From positions 132,160 to 196,159 of the forward strand of contig OY288166.1 in NCBI GenBank assembly GCA_958439195.1: DNA of 64,000 nucleotides. The letters run 5' to 3'. Every line of letters begins with the position of its first letter. The stretch's first letter is position 1. The position numbers and the translations under genes were made by a program. Below the pieces are notes generated by a model. The model saw nothing but the letters and a program-made list of their open reading frames with translations. It searched no databases and was not told the DNA's origin. The stretch comes from an uncultured Paracoccaceae bacterium (GTDB lineage: Bacteria; Pseudomonadota; Alphaproteobacteria; Rhodobacterales; Rhodobacteraceae). Positions 50,358 through 59,531 of the stretch are shown piece by piece.

Positions 50358-51641
50358 ATGCGGTTCCGGCACATTGCCATGGTTTTCCTGTGCTGCCCGC
50401 TGCCTGCACTTGCAGACCCATCGCTCGTGGCATCACCCTCGCCGCCGGAACAAATCTCCATCATTCCAGGCAACGCGACGGGGGACGACGTGACAAACGA
50501 ACAGGCGACAGGATCAGGCAATACCGAAAGCCTGCAAGCATGGATCGCCGCGTTTCACCCCCGTGCCTTGGCCGCCGGGATCACGCCATCGACCCTTGAC
50601 CATGCTTTTGCAGATGTCGCTTACCGCCAGGACGTCATCGAGAAAGACCGAAATCAGGCTGAATTCACCCGTGCCATCTGGGACTACCTGGACAGCGCCG
50701 TTTCCGATGCACGGGTGGCGAACGGCCAGGCCGCCCTGCGCGCCCATGCCCCGCTTTTGCAACGGCTTGAGGCAATCTATGGCGTCCCGGCAGAGGTGGT
50801 CGTCGCCATCTGGGGGCTGGAATCCAGCTACGGCGCCAATCGTGGCGATGTCCCCGTGATCCCCGCCCTTGCAACACTTGCCCATGACGGCCGTCGTGGT
50901 GCGTTCTTTGAGGCACAGTTGATCGACGCGCTGCGCATCCTGCAATCGGGCGATGTGGACAAAGGCAATTTCACCGGCAGTTGGGCCGGGGCGATGGGGC
51001 ACACGCAATTCATTCCATCCAGCTATCAATCCTTCGCCGTGGATTTCGATGGCGATGGGCGGCGCAACATCTGGTCGGATGATCCGACCGATGCGCTGGC
51101 CTCGACCGCCGCATATCTTGCGAAATCAGGCTGGGTGGCGCGGCGACCGTGGGGGATTGAAGTCAGCCTTCCCAAGGGCTTTGATTTCGAATTGTCGGGC
51201 CGGACTACGCAATTGTCCGCTGCCGAATGGGCAGCCAAAGGCCTGCGCCGCGCCGATGGCGGGGTTTTGCCCGATCACGGCCCTGTCTCGGTTCTGCTGC
51301 CGGCAGGTGCCGCAGGGGCGGCGTTCCTGGTCACAGCCAACTTTACCGCCATTGAACGCTATAACACCGCCGATGCCTATGTCATCGCGGTGGGCCATTT
51401 GTCAGACCGGATTGCCGGAGGCCCACCGATCCGCGCCTCTTGGCCCCGTGACACACGCGCATTGACCGGTGCCGAAAACCGCGAATTGCAGGACCGCCTG
51501 ACCAACGCGGGTTTTGATACGCGCGGCGTCGACGGCAGGATCGGCCCTAACACCATCGCTGCCATCCGCGCATTCCAGCGTTCCGCCGGATTGGTGCCCG
51601 ATGGATATGCCAGTCCAGAGATCCTCGATCGCCTGCGTTAG
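50358..51641 (+). CDS. Lytic murein transglycosylase (MltB family) with peptidoglycan-binding domain
   Basis: Periplasmic muramidase of 427 residues. It has a signal peptide (about 1-19, ending ALADP), a low-complexity linker, the SLT_2/MltB domain with the catalytic Glu155 in IWGLESSYGANRG and the GAMGHTQFIPSSYQ and DDPTDALASTAAYLAKSGW stretches, and a C-terminal PG_binding_1 domain (about 370-427, LQDRLTNAGFDTRGVDGRIG). There is no lipobox, so it is soluble. ATG 50358 gives the best leader; the frame upstream to 50286 does not. It follows rnr after about 100 bases. Confidence 0.92.
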   Translation: MRFRHIAMVFLCCPLPALADPSLVASPSPPEQISIIPGNATGDDVTNEQATGSGNTESLQAWIAAFHPRALAAGITPSTLDHAFADVAYRQDVIEKDRNQAEFTRAIWDYLDSAVSDARVANGQAALRAHAPLLQRLEAIYGVPAEVVVAIWGLESSYGANRGDVPVIPALATLAHDGRRGAFFEAQLIDALRILQSGDVDKGNFTGSWAGAMGHTQFIPSSYQSFAVDFDGDGRRNIWSDDPTDALASTAAYLAKSGWVARRPWGIEVSLPKGFDFELSGRTTQLSAAEWAAKGLRRADGGVLPDHGPVSVLLPAGAAGAAFLVTANFTAIERYNTADAYVIAVGHLSDRIAGGPPIRASWPRDTRALTGAENRELQDRLTNAGFDTRGVDGRIGPNTIAAIRAFQRSAGLVPDGYASPEILDRLR

Positions 51642-51804
51642 ACTAAAAACCAACAAAAGGCACAGGTTCAGGAGACACGAAACACCAGTTGTGCCCACTA
51701 TCAGGGCGAACACCCAGGCATGGCGTGCAAAGGGTGAAAACTGCCGGCTCCCTGCTGATCCACCTTGGCCACGTCCCTACCCCAACGGCAGTTGAACCGT
51801 CTGC

Positions 51805-53424
51805 CTACCTTGCGTCAGCCAGCACCAGTTCCGCGCCCTTCCAGCCCATCATCATGGCGGGGGCGTTCGTGTTGCCTGCGATCAGGTTAGGAAAGCTGGA
51901 CGCATCGATCACCCGCAGACCGGCCACACCATGCACCCGCAACCGCGCGTCAATCACGCTGCTGGCAGGGTCTGGTCCCATCCGACAGGTGCAGGACGGG
52001 TGATAGACCGTACCAGACCGTTTGCGGAAATCGTCGATCAGCGCGTCATCCGTTGTCACCATAGGACCGGGCCGCAATTCTTCGGCAATCAAGCGCGCCA
52101 AGGCAGGCTGTGCCGCCAGATGGCGCAGGAATTTCACGGCCAGCAGCATTTCCTTCACATCATGGTCGGTGGAAAAAGCATTCGCCGTGATGCAGGGGTG
52201 GCGCTGCGGATCGGGTGCCGTGATGCGAATATGGCCTCTGCTGGTGGGTCGGCAGTTCGACAGACCGATGGACATGCCGGAAAACGGGTCAGGTGTCAGG
52301 ATCGGGCGTTCACCGTCACGCGGGATAAGCGTGGAAAAGGCCTGCATGTAAAGCTGCATGTTTGGCCGATCCAGATCGGGAGACGTGCGAAAGAACCCCC
52401 CGCCATGATTGATGGATTTGGCCAAAGGCCCATCCCCCGCCAAGACATACTTCATCCCGGCGATCAGCTTTCCCCACCAGGGGCGCAGCTCGTCGTTATA
52501 CGTGGGCACCTTCATCCGCCAACTGTAGTTGATCCCCTGGTGGTCGCTCAGGTGATCGCCAACATTCGGGTTCGCCATAACAACCGGAATGCCAAGGGAT
52601 TGCAAAAGGCCGCCCGGACCAACGCCAGACAGTTGCAGTAGCTGGGGGGAATTGATGGCCCCACCCGACAGGATCACCTCGGCCTTGGCGCGCAATGTCC
52701 GCGTTTGTCCGCCCTGCACATATTCCACGCCAACCGCGCGGCCCTGTTCGATCAGCACGCGCGTCACCATTGCCCCGGTCATCACCCGGCAATTCTGCCG
52801 GCGCATCGCCGGGCGCAGAAAGGCCCGCGATGCGGAATTGCGGCGCGCATTCCTGATCGTCATCTGATAGGTGCCTGCGCCTTCCTGTTCTGCCCCGTTG
52901 AAATCGGCGTTGTGAGCCAGACCGGCGCTATCACAGGCGGCGATGTAATCTTTCACCAGCGGATGCAGCCCCTTGCGATTGGCCGACACAAACAGCGGCC
53001 CACCTGCGCCGCGAAAATCGTCGCCCCCGGCCTCTGTGTCCTCCATCGCCTTATAGGCCGACAGCACGTCCTCCCATCCCCAGCCGGGATTCCCCGCCGC
53101 CGCCCATTCGTCATAATCGGCGCGATGTCCCCGAATATAGACCATCGCATTGATCGAGGATGACCCCCCCAACAGCTTGCCCCGGGGCCAGTGATCGCGC
53201 TGCCCGGCAAGCCCCGGATCAGGTTCGGTCTTGTAAAGCCAGTTCACCGCAGGATCGTAGAACAGCTTGCCATAACCCAGCGGCAGCATGACAAAAAACC
53301 GACGGTCGCTTCCCCCGGCCTCCAGCACGGTCACCCGGTGCTTGCCACTGGCGGTCAGACGATCTGCCAGCACACAGCCCGCCGACCCTGCCCCCACGAT
53401 GATGTAATCCGTCTCGTCGCTCAT
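51805..53424 (-). CDS. GMC-family FAD oxidoreductase (choline dehydrogenase-like)
   Basis: Flavin alcohol dehydrogenase of 539 residues. The FAD-binding GxGxxG is at the start (VGAGSAGCVLADRL), the GMC signature GKLLGGSSSINAMVYIRG near residue 85, and the catalytic pair is His475 in YHPSCTCRMG and Asn in IAGNTNAPAMM. The BetA-like C-terminus suggests a choline or other hydroxylated substrate. It lies 83 bases downstream of the enoyl-CoA hydratase gene on the same strand, with a hairpin between, so it may be the last gene of the carnitine set; glycine betaine is the shared product of choline and carnitine oxidation. Exact substrate unproven. Confidence 0.85.
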   Translation of the reverse strand: MSDETDYIIVGAGSAGCVLADRLTASGKHRVTVLEAGGSDRRFFVMLPLGYGKLFYDPAVNWLYKTEPDPGLAGQRDHWPRGKLLGGSSSINAMVYIRGHRADYDEWAAAGNPGWGWEDVLSAYKAMEDTEAGGDDFRGAGGPLFVSANRKGLHPLVKDYIAACDSAGLAHNADFNGAEQEGAGTYQMTIRNARRNSASRAFLRPAMRRQNCRVMTGAMVTRVLIEQGRAVGVEYVQGGQTRTLRAKAEVILSGGAINSPQLLQLSGVGPGGLLQSLGIPVVMANPNVGDHLSDHQGINYSWRMKVPTYNDELRPWWGKLIAGMKYVLAGDGPLAKSINHGGGFFRTSPDLDRPNMQLYMQAFSTLIPRDGERPILTPDPFSGMSIGLSNCRPTSRGHIRITAPDPQRHPCITANAFSTDHDVKEMLLAVKFLRHLAAQPALARLIAEELRPGPMVTTDDALIDDFRKRSGTVYHPSCTCRMGPDPASSVIDARLRVHGVAGLRVIDASSFPNLIAGNTNAPAMMMGWKGAELVLADAR

Positions 53425-53483
53425 GGCCCACCTCTGCTTGTGGCGGAGCCTAGCGCGGCGCTTTGTTGGGGCGTGACAGGCAG

Positions 53484-53499
53484 CGACAGGAAACTGTCG
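53484..53499. terminator. Tetraloop hairpin between the hydratase and GMC genes
   Basis: CGACAG-GAAA-CTGTCG, six perfect pairs closing a GAAA (plus strand) tetraloop. On the transcribed minus strand no T-run follows, so it is at most a weak terminator or a processing/stabilising element separating the GMC gene from the genes upstream. Confidence 0.4.
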
Positions 53500-53507
53500 T
53501 TTCCGTG

Positions 53508-54311
53508 TTACTTTCCCTTCCAGACCGGATCACGTTTTTCGGCAAAGGCACGCGCGCCTTCCAACTGATCCTCGCTGGAATAAAGCCTGTCCACAGTGGG
53601 CATCTGCCGTTTCGTGATGCGGTTCAAGGCATCCTGAAACCGCATATCCTCTGCCTCGCGCACCACCTCCTTGATGGCGGCGTAAACCAACGGCGGGCCG
53701 CTTTCCAACAAACGGGCAAGCGCCCAAGCCTTGGGCAGCAGGTCTGCCGGGGTGGTGATCTCTTTCAACAACCCCCAACGCAATGCCTCGTCCGCGTCGA
53801 ACCAGCGCCCGGTCAGCAGCAAGTCCATCGCCACATGATAGGGTATGCGCTTGGGCAGTTTGATGCTGGCCGCATCGGCCACGGTGCCGGACCGTATTTC
53901 CGGCAGCGCAAAGGTGGCATTGTCACTCGCAAGGATCAGGTCGCAGGACAGCGCCAATTCCAACCCGCCACCACAGCAGATGCCGTTCACAGCAGCGATG
54001 ACAGGCTTGTTCAGGTTGGGCAGTTCCTGCAGGCCGCCAAAGCCGCCCACCCCATAGTCGCCATCAACGGCGTCACCGCCTGCTGCGGCCTTCAAGTCCC
54101 AGCCGGGGCAAAAGAATTTTTCGCCCTCGGCCCGCAGGATGGCCACGCGCAGCGTGTCATCGTCGCGGAAATCGCGGAACGTCAGCCCCATGATCCGGCT
54201 TGTCAGCAGATCAATCGCATTGGCCTTGGGCCGGTCCAGCGTCACCTCAAGGATCGCGCCTTCGCGTCGGGTTCGGATCGGGCCTTCGGTCCGCATCTGC
54301 ATCATCGTCAT
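53508..54311 (-). CDS. caiD: Enoyl-CoA hydratase/carnitinyl-CoA dehydratase-like protein
   Basis: Crotonase-fold enzyme of 267 residues. The oxyanion-hole stretches are LRAEGEKFFCPGWDLKAAAG and NGICCGGGLELALSCDL, and the LPEIRSGTVADAASIKLPKRI region follows. In this setting it most likely interconverts crotonobetainyl-CoA and carnitinyl-CoA (CaiD role), but this is context, not sequence proof; the usual glutamates are partly replaced. Start ATG 54311 overlaps the CoA-ligase stop by four bases (ATGA), so both are translated together. The symbol is tentative. Confidence 0.75.
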   Translation of the reverse strand: MTMMQMRTEGPIRTRREGAILEVTLDRPKANAIDLLTSRIMGLTFRDFRDDDTLRVAILRAEGEKFFCPGWDLKAAAGGDAVDGDYGVGGFGGLQELPNLNKPVIAAVNGICCGGGLELALSCDLILASDNATFALPEIRSGTVADAASIKLPKRIPYHVAMDLLLTGRWFDADEALRWGLLKEITTPADLLPKAWALARLLESGPPLVYAAIKEVVREAEDMRFQDALNRITKRQMPTVDRLYSSEDQLEGARAFAEKRDPVWKGK

Positions 54312-56305
54312 TCCGCTTCCTCCCAGATCACCGCATCCACCGCCACTGCACCGGTTTGGCAGATCATCAGCGGGTTGATTTCTACTTCCTCGATCCCTGG
54401 CCTGCCCTGCATGAAGGATTGCAGCGCCATCACGGCGGCAACGGCCGCCGCGACATCGGCCTTTGGCCGCCCGCGATAACCATCCAGCAGGGGCCACAGG
54501 CGCAACTGGCGCAGGGCGGCGCGCACGCCATCCTCAGTCACGGGCAGCACCAGCGTCACCGTATCGGCCAACAATTCCGCCGTGACCCCGCCAAAACCCA
54601 ATGTGAGGGTCGCGCCGTAAACCGGATCACGGCGCAGACCGACCAGCAATTCGGCAACAACGCCCGTTACCATTTCCTCAGCCAGATAGCCCGTGGCCCC
54701 CGCCATTTCCGGCTGACCCGACAATGAGGTCAGGCCCAGCCTCACGGCACCTGCTTCGGTCTTGTGGGCAAATCCCAGCCCTTTCAATGCAAGCGGCCCG
54801 GTCAGACGTGCGGCCAGCGGAACCAGATCGGCCAGATCCGGCGCCGTTGCCGATTTCGGCACGATCACACCGGCATCAGCCAGCAGCGCCTTTGACGAAG
54901 CCTCATCCCGCATCTGCAACTTGCGCGGCCCCTGCACGGGCCAGGGCCGCCAGCCACCCCGGTTTGGCGCCGTTTGCGCGGCCTGGATCGCCCCCAGCGC
55001 CGTTTCCAGCCCCATGATCGGCACCACATTGTTGCCCATCATCGACACGGCCAGCGCTTCGTCAAAGTTCTCGGCCAGCGACGCCACAGCGAAGGCAGGC
55101 TTGCCCGTCTGTGCCGCAGCCGCCACGATCGCATCCAGCGCAGGCTGAAAGCTGGAAGGATCGCATCGATCAGGGCGGGGCGGGTCAATGATGAAGATGC
55201 CCGCATCATAGCCCGCCAGCATCGTGGCAAAGACATCCGTTGTGCGCGGCCCATCCCCCCAGATGAAAGTATGGTAATCCAAGGGGTTGGCGATGGTCAC
55301 GATAGGGCCAAGGATGTCACCCAACCGTTGCCGCTGCGCGTCCGACGGTGGCGGGAAATCCACGCCGAATGGGGCGGCGAGGTCGGCCACCAGACCCGCC
55401 TCGCCCCCGGAACAGGACAGGGAACACAGCCGCGGGCCGATTTGCGGGCCGCAGACGTGGAAAATCTTCAACGTCTCGATCAACTCGGCAGGGGTCGCCA
55501 CCTCGGCCACACCGCAAGCGCGCAAAAAGGCCGATGATGCCGCCCCACCCCCTGCCAGCGATGCCGTATGCGACGCGGCAGCGGTGCGCGACAGTTCGGT
55601 CTTGCCCGACTTGATGCAGACAACCCCCTTGCCGGCCGCCCGCGCCCGTTCGGCCAGATCGGCAAAGGCTGCGGCATCGTCGATGCCTTCGACATACATG
55701 CCCAGCGCGGTCACCCGATCATCCGCCAGCAGCGCACCGGCCAGTTCCGCCAGACCCACCTGGGCTGCATTTCCCAGACAGGCCACATAGGCCACCGGCA
55801 GGCCCCGCGCCTGCATTGTGAGGTTGATCACGATGTTGGACGATTGCGACAGCAGCGCCACGCCCCGATCCACCCGAATGCCGCCATGCTGATCCGGCCA
55901 AAGCAGCGCACCATCCAGATAATTGATCACGCCATAGCAGTTCGGCCCAAGGATCGGCATATCGCCCGCCGCAGCGACAAGCCGCGCCTGCAAATCTGCC
56001 TCGCCCGCTTCTTCCCATCCGCTGGCGAAACAAGTGGCCCCCCCTGCCCCCATCGCGGCAAGTTCGGCCACCACATCCAGCGTGGCATGGCGATTGACGC
56101 CAATGAAGGTCGCATCAGGGGGACCGGGCAAATCGGCCAGCGACCGGTAACAGCGCGCACCGCCGATTTCTTCGCGTGTGGGGTGAACGGGCCAGACCGG
56201 GCCATCAAAGCCCATCTTCTGGCATTGCTCGACCACGTTCTTTGCCCAACCGGATCCAAGAACGGCAATCGATCGCGGCCTGAGAAGCCTGTGAAGGTCC
56301 CTCAT
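54308..56305 (-). CDS. ADP-forming acyl-CoA synthetase (acetate--CoA ligase family)
   Basis: Protein of 665 residues of the NDP-forming acyl-CoA synthetase superfamily. The N-terminal CoA-binding Rossmann domain (about 1-130) begins RPRSIAVLGSGWAKNV; the succinyl-CoA-synthetase-like middle domain (about 145-430) contains the phospho-histidine region ASHTASLAGG; the C-terminal ATP-grasp domain (about 460-665) has ASSKALLADAGV and LKGLGFAHKTEAGAVRLGL. It would activate an acid with ATP giving ADP, unlike the AMP-forming CaiC. Within this cluster the natural acid would be gamma-butyrobetaine, crotonobetaine or carnitine (inference). Its own promoter may lie in 56306-56444. Confidence 0.82.
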   Translation of the reverse strand: MRDLHRLLRPRSIAVLGSGWAKNVVEQCQKMGFDGPVWPVHPTREEIGGARCYRSLADLPGPPDATFIGVNRHATLDVVAELAAMGAGGATCFASGWEEAGEADLQARLVAAAGDMPILGPNCYGVINYLDGALLWPDQHGGIRVDRGVALLSQSSNIVINLTMQARGLPVAYVACLGNAAQVGLAELAGALLADDRVTALGMYVEGIDDAAAFADLAERARAAGKGVVCIKSGKTELSRTAAASHTASLAGGGAASSAFLRACGVAEVATPAELIETLKIFHVCGPQIGPRLCSLSCSGGEAGLVADLAAPFGVDFPPPSDAQRQRLGDILGPIVTIANPLDYHTFIWGDGPRTTDVFATMLAGYDAGIFIIDPPRPDRCDPSSFQPALDAIVAAAAQTGKPAFAVASLAENFDEALAVSMMGNNVVPIMGLETALGAIQAAQTAPNRGGWRPWPVQGPRKLQMRDEASSKALLADAGVIVPKSATAPDLADLVPLAARLTGPLALKGLGFAHKTEAGAVRLGLTSLSGQPEMAGATGYLAEEMVTGVVAELLVGLRRDPVYGATLTLGFGGVTAELLADTVTLVLPVTEDGVRAALRQLRLWPLLDGYRGRPKADVAAAVAAVMALQSFMQGRPGIEEVEINPLMICQTGAVAVDAVIWEEAE

Positions 56306-56444
56306 GTTAACGCCCCATTAACCGGATAGAGGCCGATTCGGGCGTTTTTCGTGGTCTGTTCTGTGAAGCAGGCAGCGCCTTCCCCACGCGAATGAATATG
56401 ACACATGAGGATGAACCGACTGTTAAGGCACAACGTCATCCAGA
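56306..56444. promoter_or_regulatory. Gap inside the carnitine gene set, possible internal promoter
   Basis: This 139-base gap splits the otherwise tightly packed minus-strand cluster between the acyl-CoA dehydrogenase stop and the ligase start. It contains GTTAACGCCCCATTAAC next to the ligase ATG and a T-rich patch (GGGCGTTTTTCG). I cannot assign -35/-10 boxes or a regulator site with confidence. Confidence 0.3.
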
Positions 56445-57608
56445 TCATGCCCCAAAGGCCCGCAGCATCTGGCGGCTGATGATGTGGCGCTGAATTTCCG
56501 ACGTGCCTTCCCATATGCGTTCCACCCGCGCATCCCGCCAAATACGCTCCAGCGGCAGGTCATCCATCAAACCCATGCCCCCGTGAATCTGGATCGCCTC
56601 ATCCGCGATGAAGGCCAGCACTTCGGTTGCCTTCAGCTTGGCCATCGACATGTCCGCCTCGGTCACCGTGCCTTGGTCGAACTTCCAGGCCGCTTCCCAT
56701 GTCAGCAATTCTGCGGCCTTCAACTCCATCGCCATATCGGCCAGCTTGAAGCTGATCCCTTGGTTCTTGCCGATGGACTGGCCGAATTGATGCCGCTCAG
56801 CCGCATATTGCACCGCATGGCCAAGGGCGCGTTCGGCGCGGCCAAGGCAGGTGGCCGCCACTTGCAGCCGGGTCGCGCCCAGCCAGGTATTGGCGACCTC
56901 GAACCCTTTATGCACCTCGCCCAGAATCTGCTCCTTGGGAATGCGGCAATTGTCGAATTCAAGGATCGCGTTGGTATATCCCCGATGGCTGACGTTCCTA
57001 TAGCCATCGCGCACCGTGAATCCGGGGGTGCCCTTGTCGACGAAGAACGCCGTGATCAGCTTTTTCTTGCCGCGCGGGGTGTCCTCTTCGCCACTGGCCA
57101 TGAAGCAGATGGCGAAATCGGCCAGATCGGCATGGCTGATGAAATGTTTGGTGCCGTTCAGCACCCAATCATCACCATCGGGCAGCGCGCTGGCCTTCAT
57201 CCCGCGCAGATCGGACCCGGCACCCGGTTCCGTCATGGCCAGGCAATCCCATTTTTCACCACGGATGCAGGGGTAAAGGTATTTCTCCCTCTGCGCCTCG
57301 GTCCCCGCCAGAAGAATGTTCGATGGCCGCGCGACGCAGGTCCAGTGCAGCGCATAGTTGGCGCGGCCCAATTCCTTTTCATACAGTAGCCAGGACAGGG
57401 TATCGAGACCCGCGCCCCCCACCTCGACCGGCATGTTGGCCGCATAAAGGCCAGCGGCCATTGCCTTGGATTGCAGCTCCTTGATCAGGTCCATCCGCAG
57501 ATGATTGCTGCGTTCAACCTCCATCTCATGCGGGTAAAGCTCGTTTTCAACAAAGCTGCGCGTCGTTTCGACGATCATCTTCTGTTCATCGGTCAGGCCG
57601 AAATGCAT
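56445..57608 (-). CDS. Acyl-CoA dehydrogenase, candidate gamma-butyrobetainyl-CoA dehydrogenase
   Basis: Flavoprotein of 387 residues, standard acyl-CoA dehydrogenase length. Landmarks are LAMTEPGAGSDLRGM (substrate/FAD), KHFISHADLADF, the ERHQFGQSIGKNQGISFKLADM stretch (in part), QIHGGMGLMDDLPLERIWRDARV and the catalytic base Glu367 in IWEGTSEIQ. Its place between carnitine dehydrogenase and the CoA ligase suggests it desaturates gamma-butyrobetainyl-CoA to crotonobetainyl-CoA, as BcoB does in Agrobacterium; the sequence alone does not prove this. ATG 57608 is 4 bases after the upstream stop. Electrons would pass to EtfBA. Confidence 0.85.
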   Translation of the reverse strand: MHFGLTDEQKMIVETTRSFVENELYPHEMEVERSNHLRMDLIKELQSKAMAAGLYAANMPVEVGGAGLDTLSWLLYEKELGRANYALHWTCVARPSNILLAGTEAQREKYLYPCIRGEKWDCLAMTEPGAGSDLRGMKASALPDGDDWVLNGTKHFISHADLADFAICFMASGEEDTPRGKKKLITAFFVDKGTPGFTVRDGYRNVSHRGYTNAILEFDNCRIPKEQILGEVHKGFEVANTWLGATRLQVAATCLGRAERALGHAVQYAAERHQFGQSIGKNQGISFKLADMAMELKAAELLTWEAAWKFDQGTVTEADMSMAKLKATEVLAFIADEAIQIHGGMGLMDDLPLERIWRDARVERIWEGTSEIQRHIISRQMLRAFGA

Positions 57609-57612
57609 GGCG

Positions 57613-59070
57613 TTATCCTTTCCGCTGTCCGACGAAGCGCCCAACAGTTTCGGGCCGCGCCAGGGATTTGTGCGCCTTGGCAATCGGCATCAGCCGATCA
57701 AGGATGGCGGATGGGGCGGCGCAGGTCTTTCCGGCCTTCATGTCAACATGCAGCAACATCTGTTCCAGCGTGGCAATAACCGCGCCTTCCTTTTGGATGC
57801 GGACAAAGAGATGCAGCCGTTTCTCATCGGCATGGATCACCTGCACCGTGCCGATCAGCGCATCGCCCAGCTTTGCCTCGCCCAGATGCATGATGTGGGT
57901 CTCAGCCGTGTAATAGCTGAATCCCGTGCCAACATATGCGACGTCCGCCCCGATGTGACGCAGGAAGGCGTCCACCGTTTCGCTTGACGCAAACAGATAG
58001 CGGCTTTCCGTCATGTGGCCGTTATAATCGATCCACCCCGGCAGCACGGTTAGCCGGGCGCATTCCATCGGGCCATCGCCCGGCACCGCGACAGGCATCG
58101 CGGCACGGCGACGGGCGTCATGGTCCAACAGCACCTTGCCTGCGCCCCAGTTACGCTCCTTCAGCACGCGCAGGAACCCGATCAGGTTTTGGTCACGGAT
58201 GCGCTCCAATTCACGGATCGTGTGATGGCCGGATTGTGCATCCGATTGTCCGGCAATCAGGTCGACCAACTCGTCGTTGAATTCCGGCACATCCATCAGC
58301 TTGGTCCAGGGCCAGGTCAGGCAGGGGCCAAACTGGGCCATGAAATGCTTCATTCCCGCCTCGCCACCTGCCACGCGATAGGTTTCAAACAGCCCCATCT
58401 GGCCCCAGCGCAGGCCGAATCCCATGCGGATCGCCTCGTCGATTTCCTCGGTCGTGGCGATGCCGTCTTTGACCAGCCACAACGCCTCGCGCCACACGGC
58501 CTCAAGGAAACGGTCGGCGATATGGGCGTCAATCTCCTTGCGGACATGCAGGGGGAACATCCCGATCTCGCGCAGCGTTTCCTTTACATCCTCGATCAGC
58601 GCCGCGTCGGATTTTGCGGATGGCACGACTTCGGCCAAAGGCAGCAGGTAGACCGGGTTGAACGGGTGGGCCACGAAGATGGTGGCCGGGTTTGCCGCGT
58701 TTTCCTGCAACTCGCTCGGTTTGAAACCGCTGGTCGAGGAACCGATGGGCGTATCGGGTGCCACCTGTTGGATCTGCGCAAAGACGCGATGTTTCAGATC
58801 CAGCCGTTCCGACACGGATTCCTGAATGTAATCCGCGCCTTCCACCGCCTCGGTGATCGTGCTGGCAAAGGTTAGCCGCCCTTCAGCGGGCATCGGCCCG
58901 TCGGACAATGCAGGAAGCGCCTTGCGGGCGTTGGCGATCACTTCGCCCACCTTGCGGGGGGCTTCGGGATCGGGGTCGAACACCACCACATCCCACCCGT
59001 TCAGCAGGAACCGCGCCGCCCAACCGCCGCCGATGACCCCGCCCCCGATGATGCCCGCCTTGCGCGCCAT
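57613..59070 (-). CDS. lcdH: L-carnitine dehydrogenase fused to hot-dog (betainyl-CoA) thioesterase
   Basis: Bifunctional protein of 485 residues. Residues 1-320 form a 3-hydroxyacyl-CoA-dehydrogenase-like NAD enzyme: GGGVIGGGWAARF at the start, SSTSGFKPSELQ, and VAHPFNPVYLLPLAEVV with the family histidine. Residues about 335-485 form a hot-dog thioesterase with LPGWIDYNGHMTESRYLFA. In Pseudomonas these activities are separate (CdhA and CdhB); several alphaproteobacteria carry the fusion. The first half oxidises L-carnitine to 3-dehydrocarnitine and the second hydrolyses betainyl-CoA to glycine betaine. GGGAGACGG precedes ATG 59070. Co-transcribed with its neighbours. Confidence 0.92.
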   Translation of the reverse strand: MARKAGIIGGGVIGGGWAARFLLNGWDVVVFDPDPEAPRKVGEVIANARKALPALSDGPMPAEGRLTFASTITEAVEGADYIQESVSERLDLKHRVFAQIQQVAPDTPIGSSTSGFKPSELQENAANPATIFVAHPFNPVYLLPLAEVVPSAKSDAALIEDVKETLREIGMFPLHVRKEIDAHIADRFLEAVWREALWLVKDGIATTEEIDEAIRMGFGLRWGQMGLFETYRVAGGEAGMKHFMAQFGPCLTWPWTKLMDVPEFNDELVDLIAGQSDAQSGHHTIRELERIRDQNLIGFLRVLKERNWGAGKVLLDHDARRRAAMPVAVPGDGPMECARLTVLPGWIDYNGHMTESRYLFASSETVDAFLRHIGADVAYVGTGFSYYTAETHIMHLGEAKLGDALIGTVQVIHADEKRLHLFVRIQKEGAVIATLEQMLLHVDMKAGKTCAAPSAILDRLMPIAKAHKSLARPETVGRFVGQRKG

Positions 59071-59089
59071 GTCCGTCTCCCGTTCCTGT

Positions 59090-59530
59090 CTATCCGGCCC
59101 AGATCAGGGCCAATGTCAGCAGGGCGACAACCGTCACCCCGATCGTTACCGCGTGCGGCAGGCCCATCCCCGCCAGTCCCGCGCCAGACGGGCGGTCGCC
59201 CGTCCGTGTTTCTGCGCCGTCGCATCCGGCCGCCCTGCCCTTTCCGGCAAGGCGTATCGCTTCGTCTGAGAAGGCCACCATCACCGCTGCGCCCGGTGGC
59301 ATGTGTGGCATCATCATACCGTGCCTGACGGCCAGAACTTCGGGTGCCACCTCACCTTGCCGCAGGGCCTGCGCCTCATCCGCTGTGATCCGGGCGGAAG
59401 CGCCGATTGCCAAGGCTTTCAGCACAAAACCCGCCTCCATCGGCTGCAACACCCAACCTTGTCCCAACGGGATCAGTTTTCCACTGGAAACAACGGTTTG
59501 TGGTGGCGGGATGGGGCCGACCCGTTCCAT
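59090..59530 (-). CDS. Unknown protein with C-terminal membrane anchor inside the carnitine operon
   Basis: Predicted 146-residue protein. The N-terminal ~95 residues form a beta-rich soluble part (MERVGPIPPPQTVVSSG, LGQGWVLQPMEAGFVLKAL, a histidine/methionine stretch RHGMMMPHMPPGA), followed by a charged linker and one C-terminal transmembrane helix (about 122-145). I recognise no family. It starts one base after the cleavage-enzyme stop and ends 19 bases before the carnitine dehydrogenase start, so it is clearly part of the operon. The Met/His-rich segment could bind a metal (copper-like) but this is speculation. Confidence 0.65.
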   Translation of the reverse strand: MERVGPIPPPQTVVSSGKLIPLGQGWVLQPMEAGFVLKALAIGASARITADEAQALRQGEVAPEVLAVRHGMMMPHMPPGAAVMVAFSDEAIRLAGKGRAAGCDGAETRTGDRPSGAGLAGMGLPHAVTIGVTVVALLTLALIWAG

Positions 59531-59531
59531 G

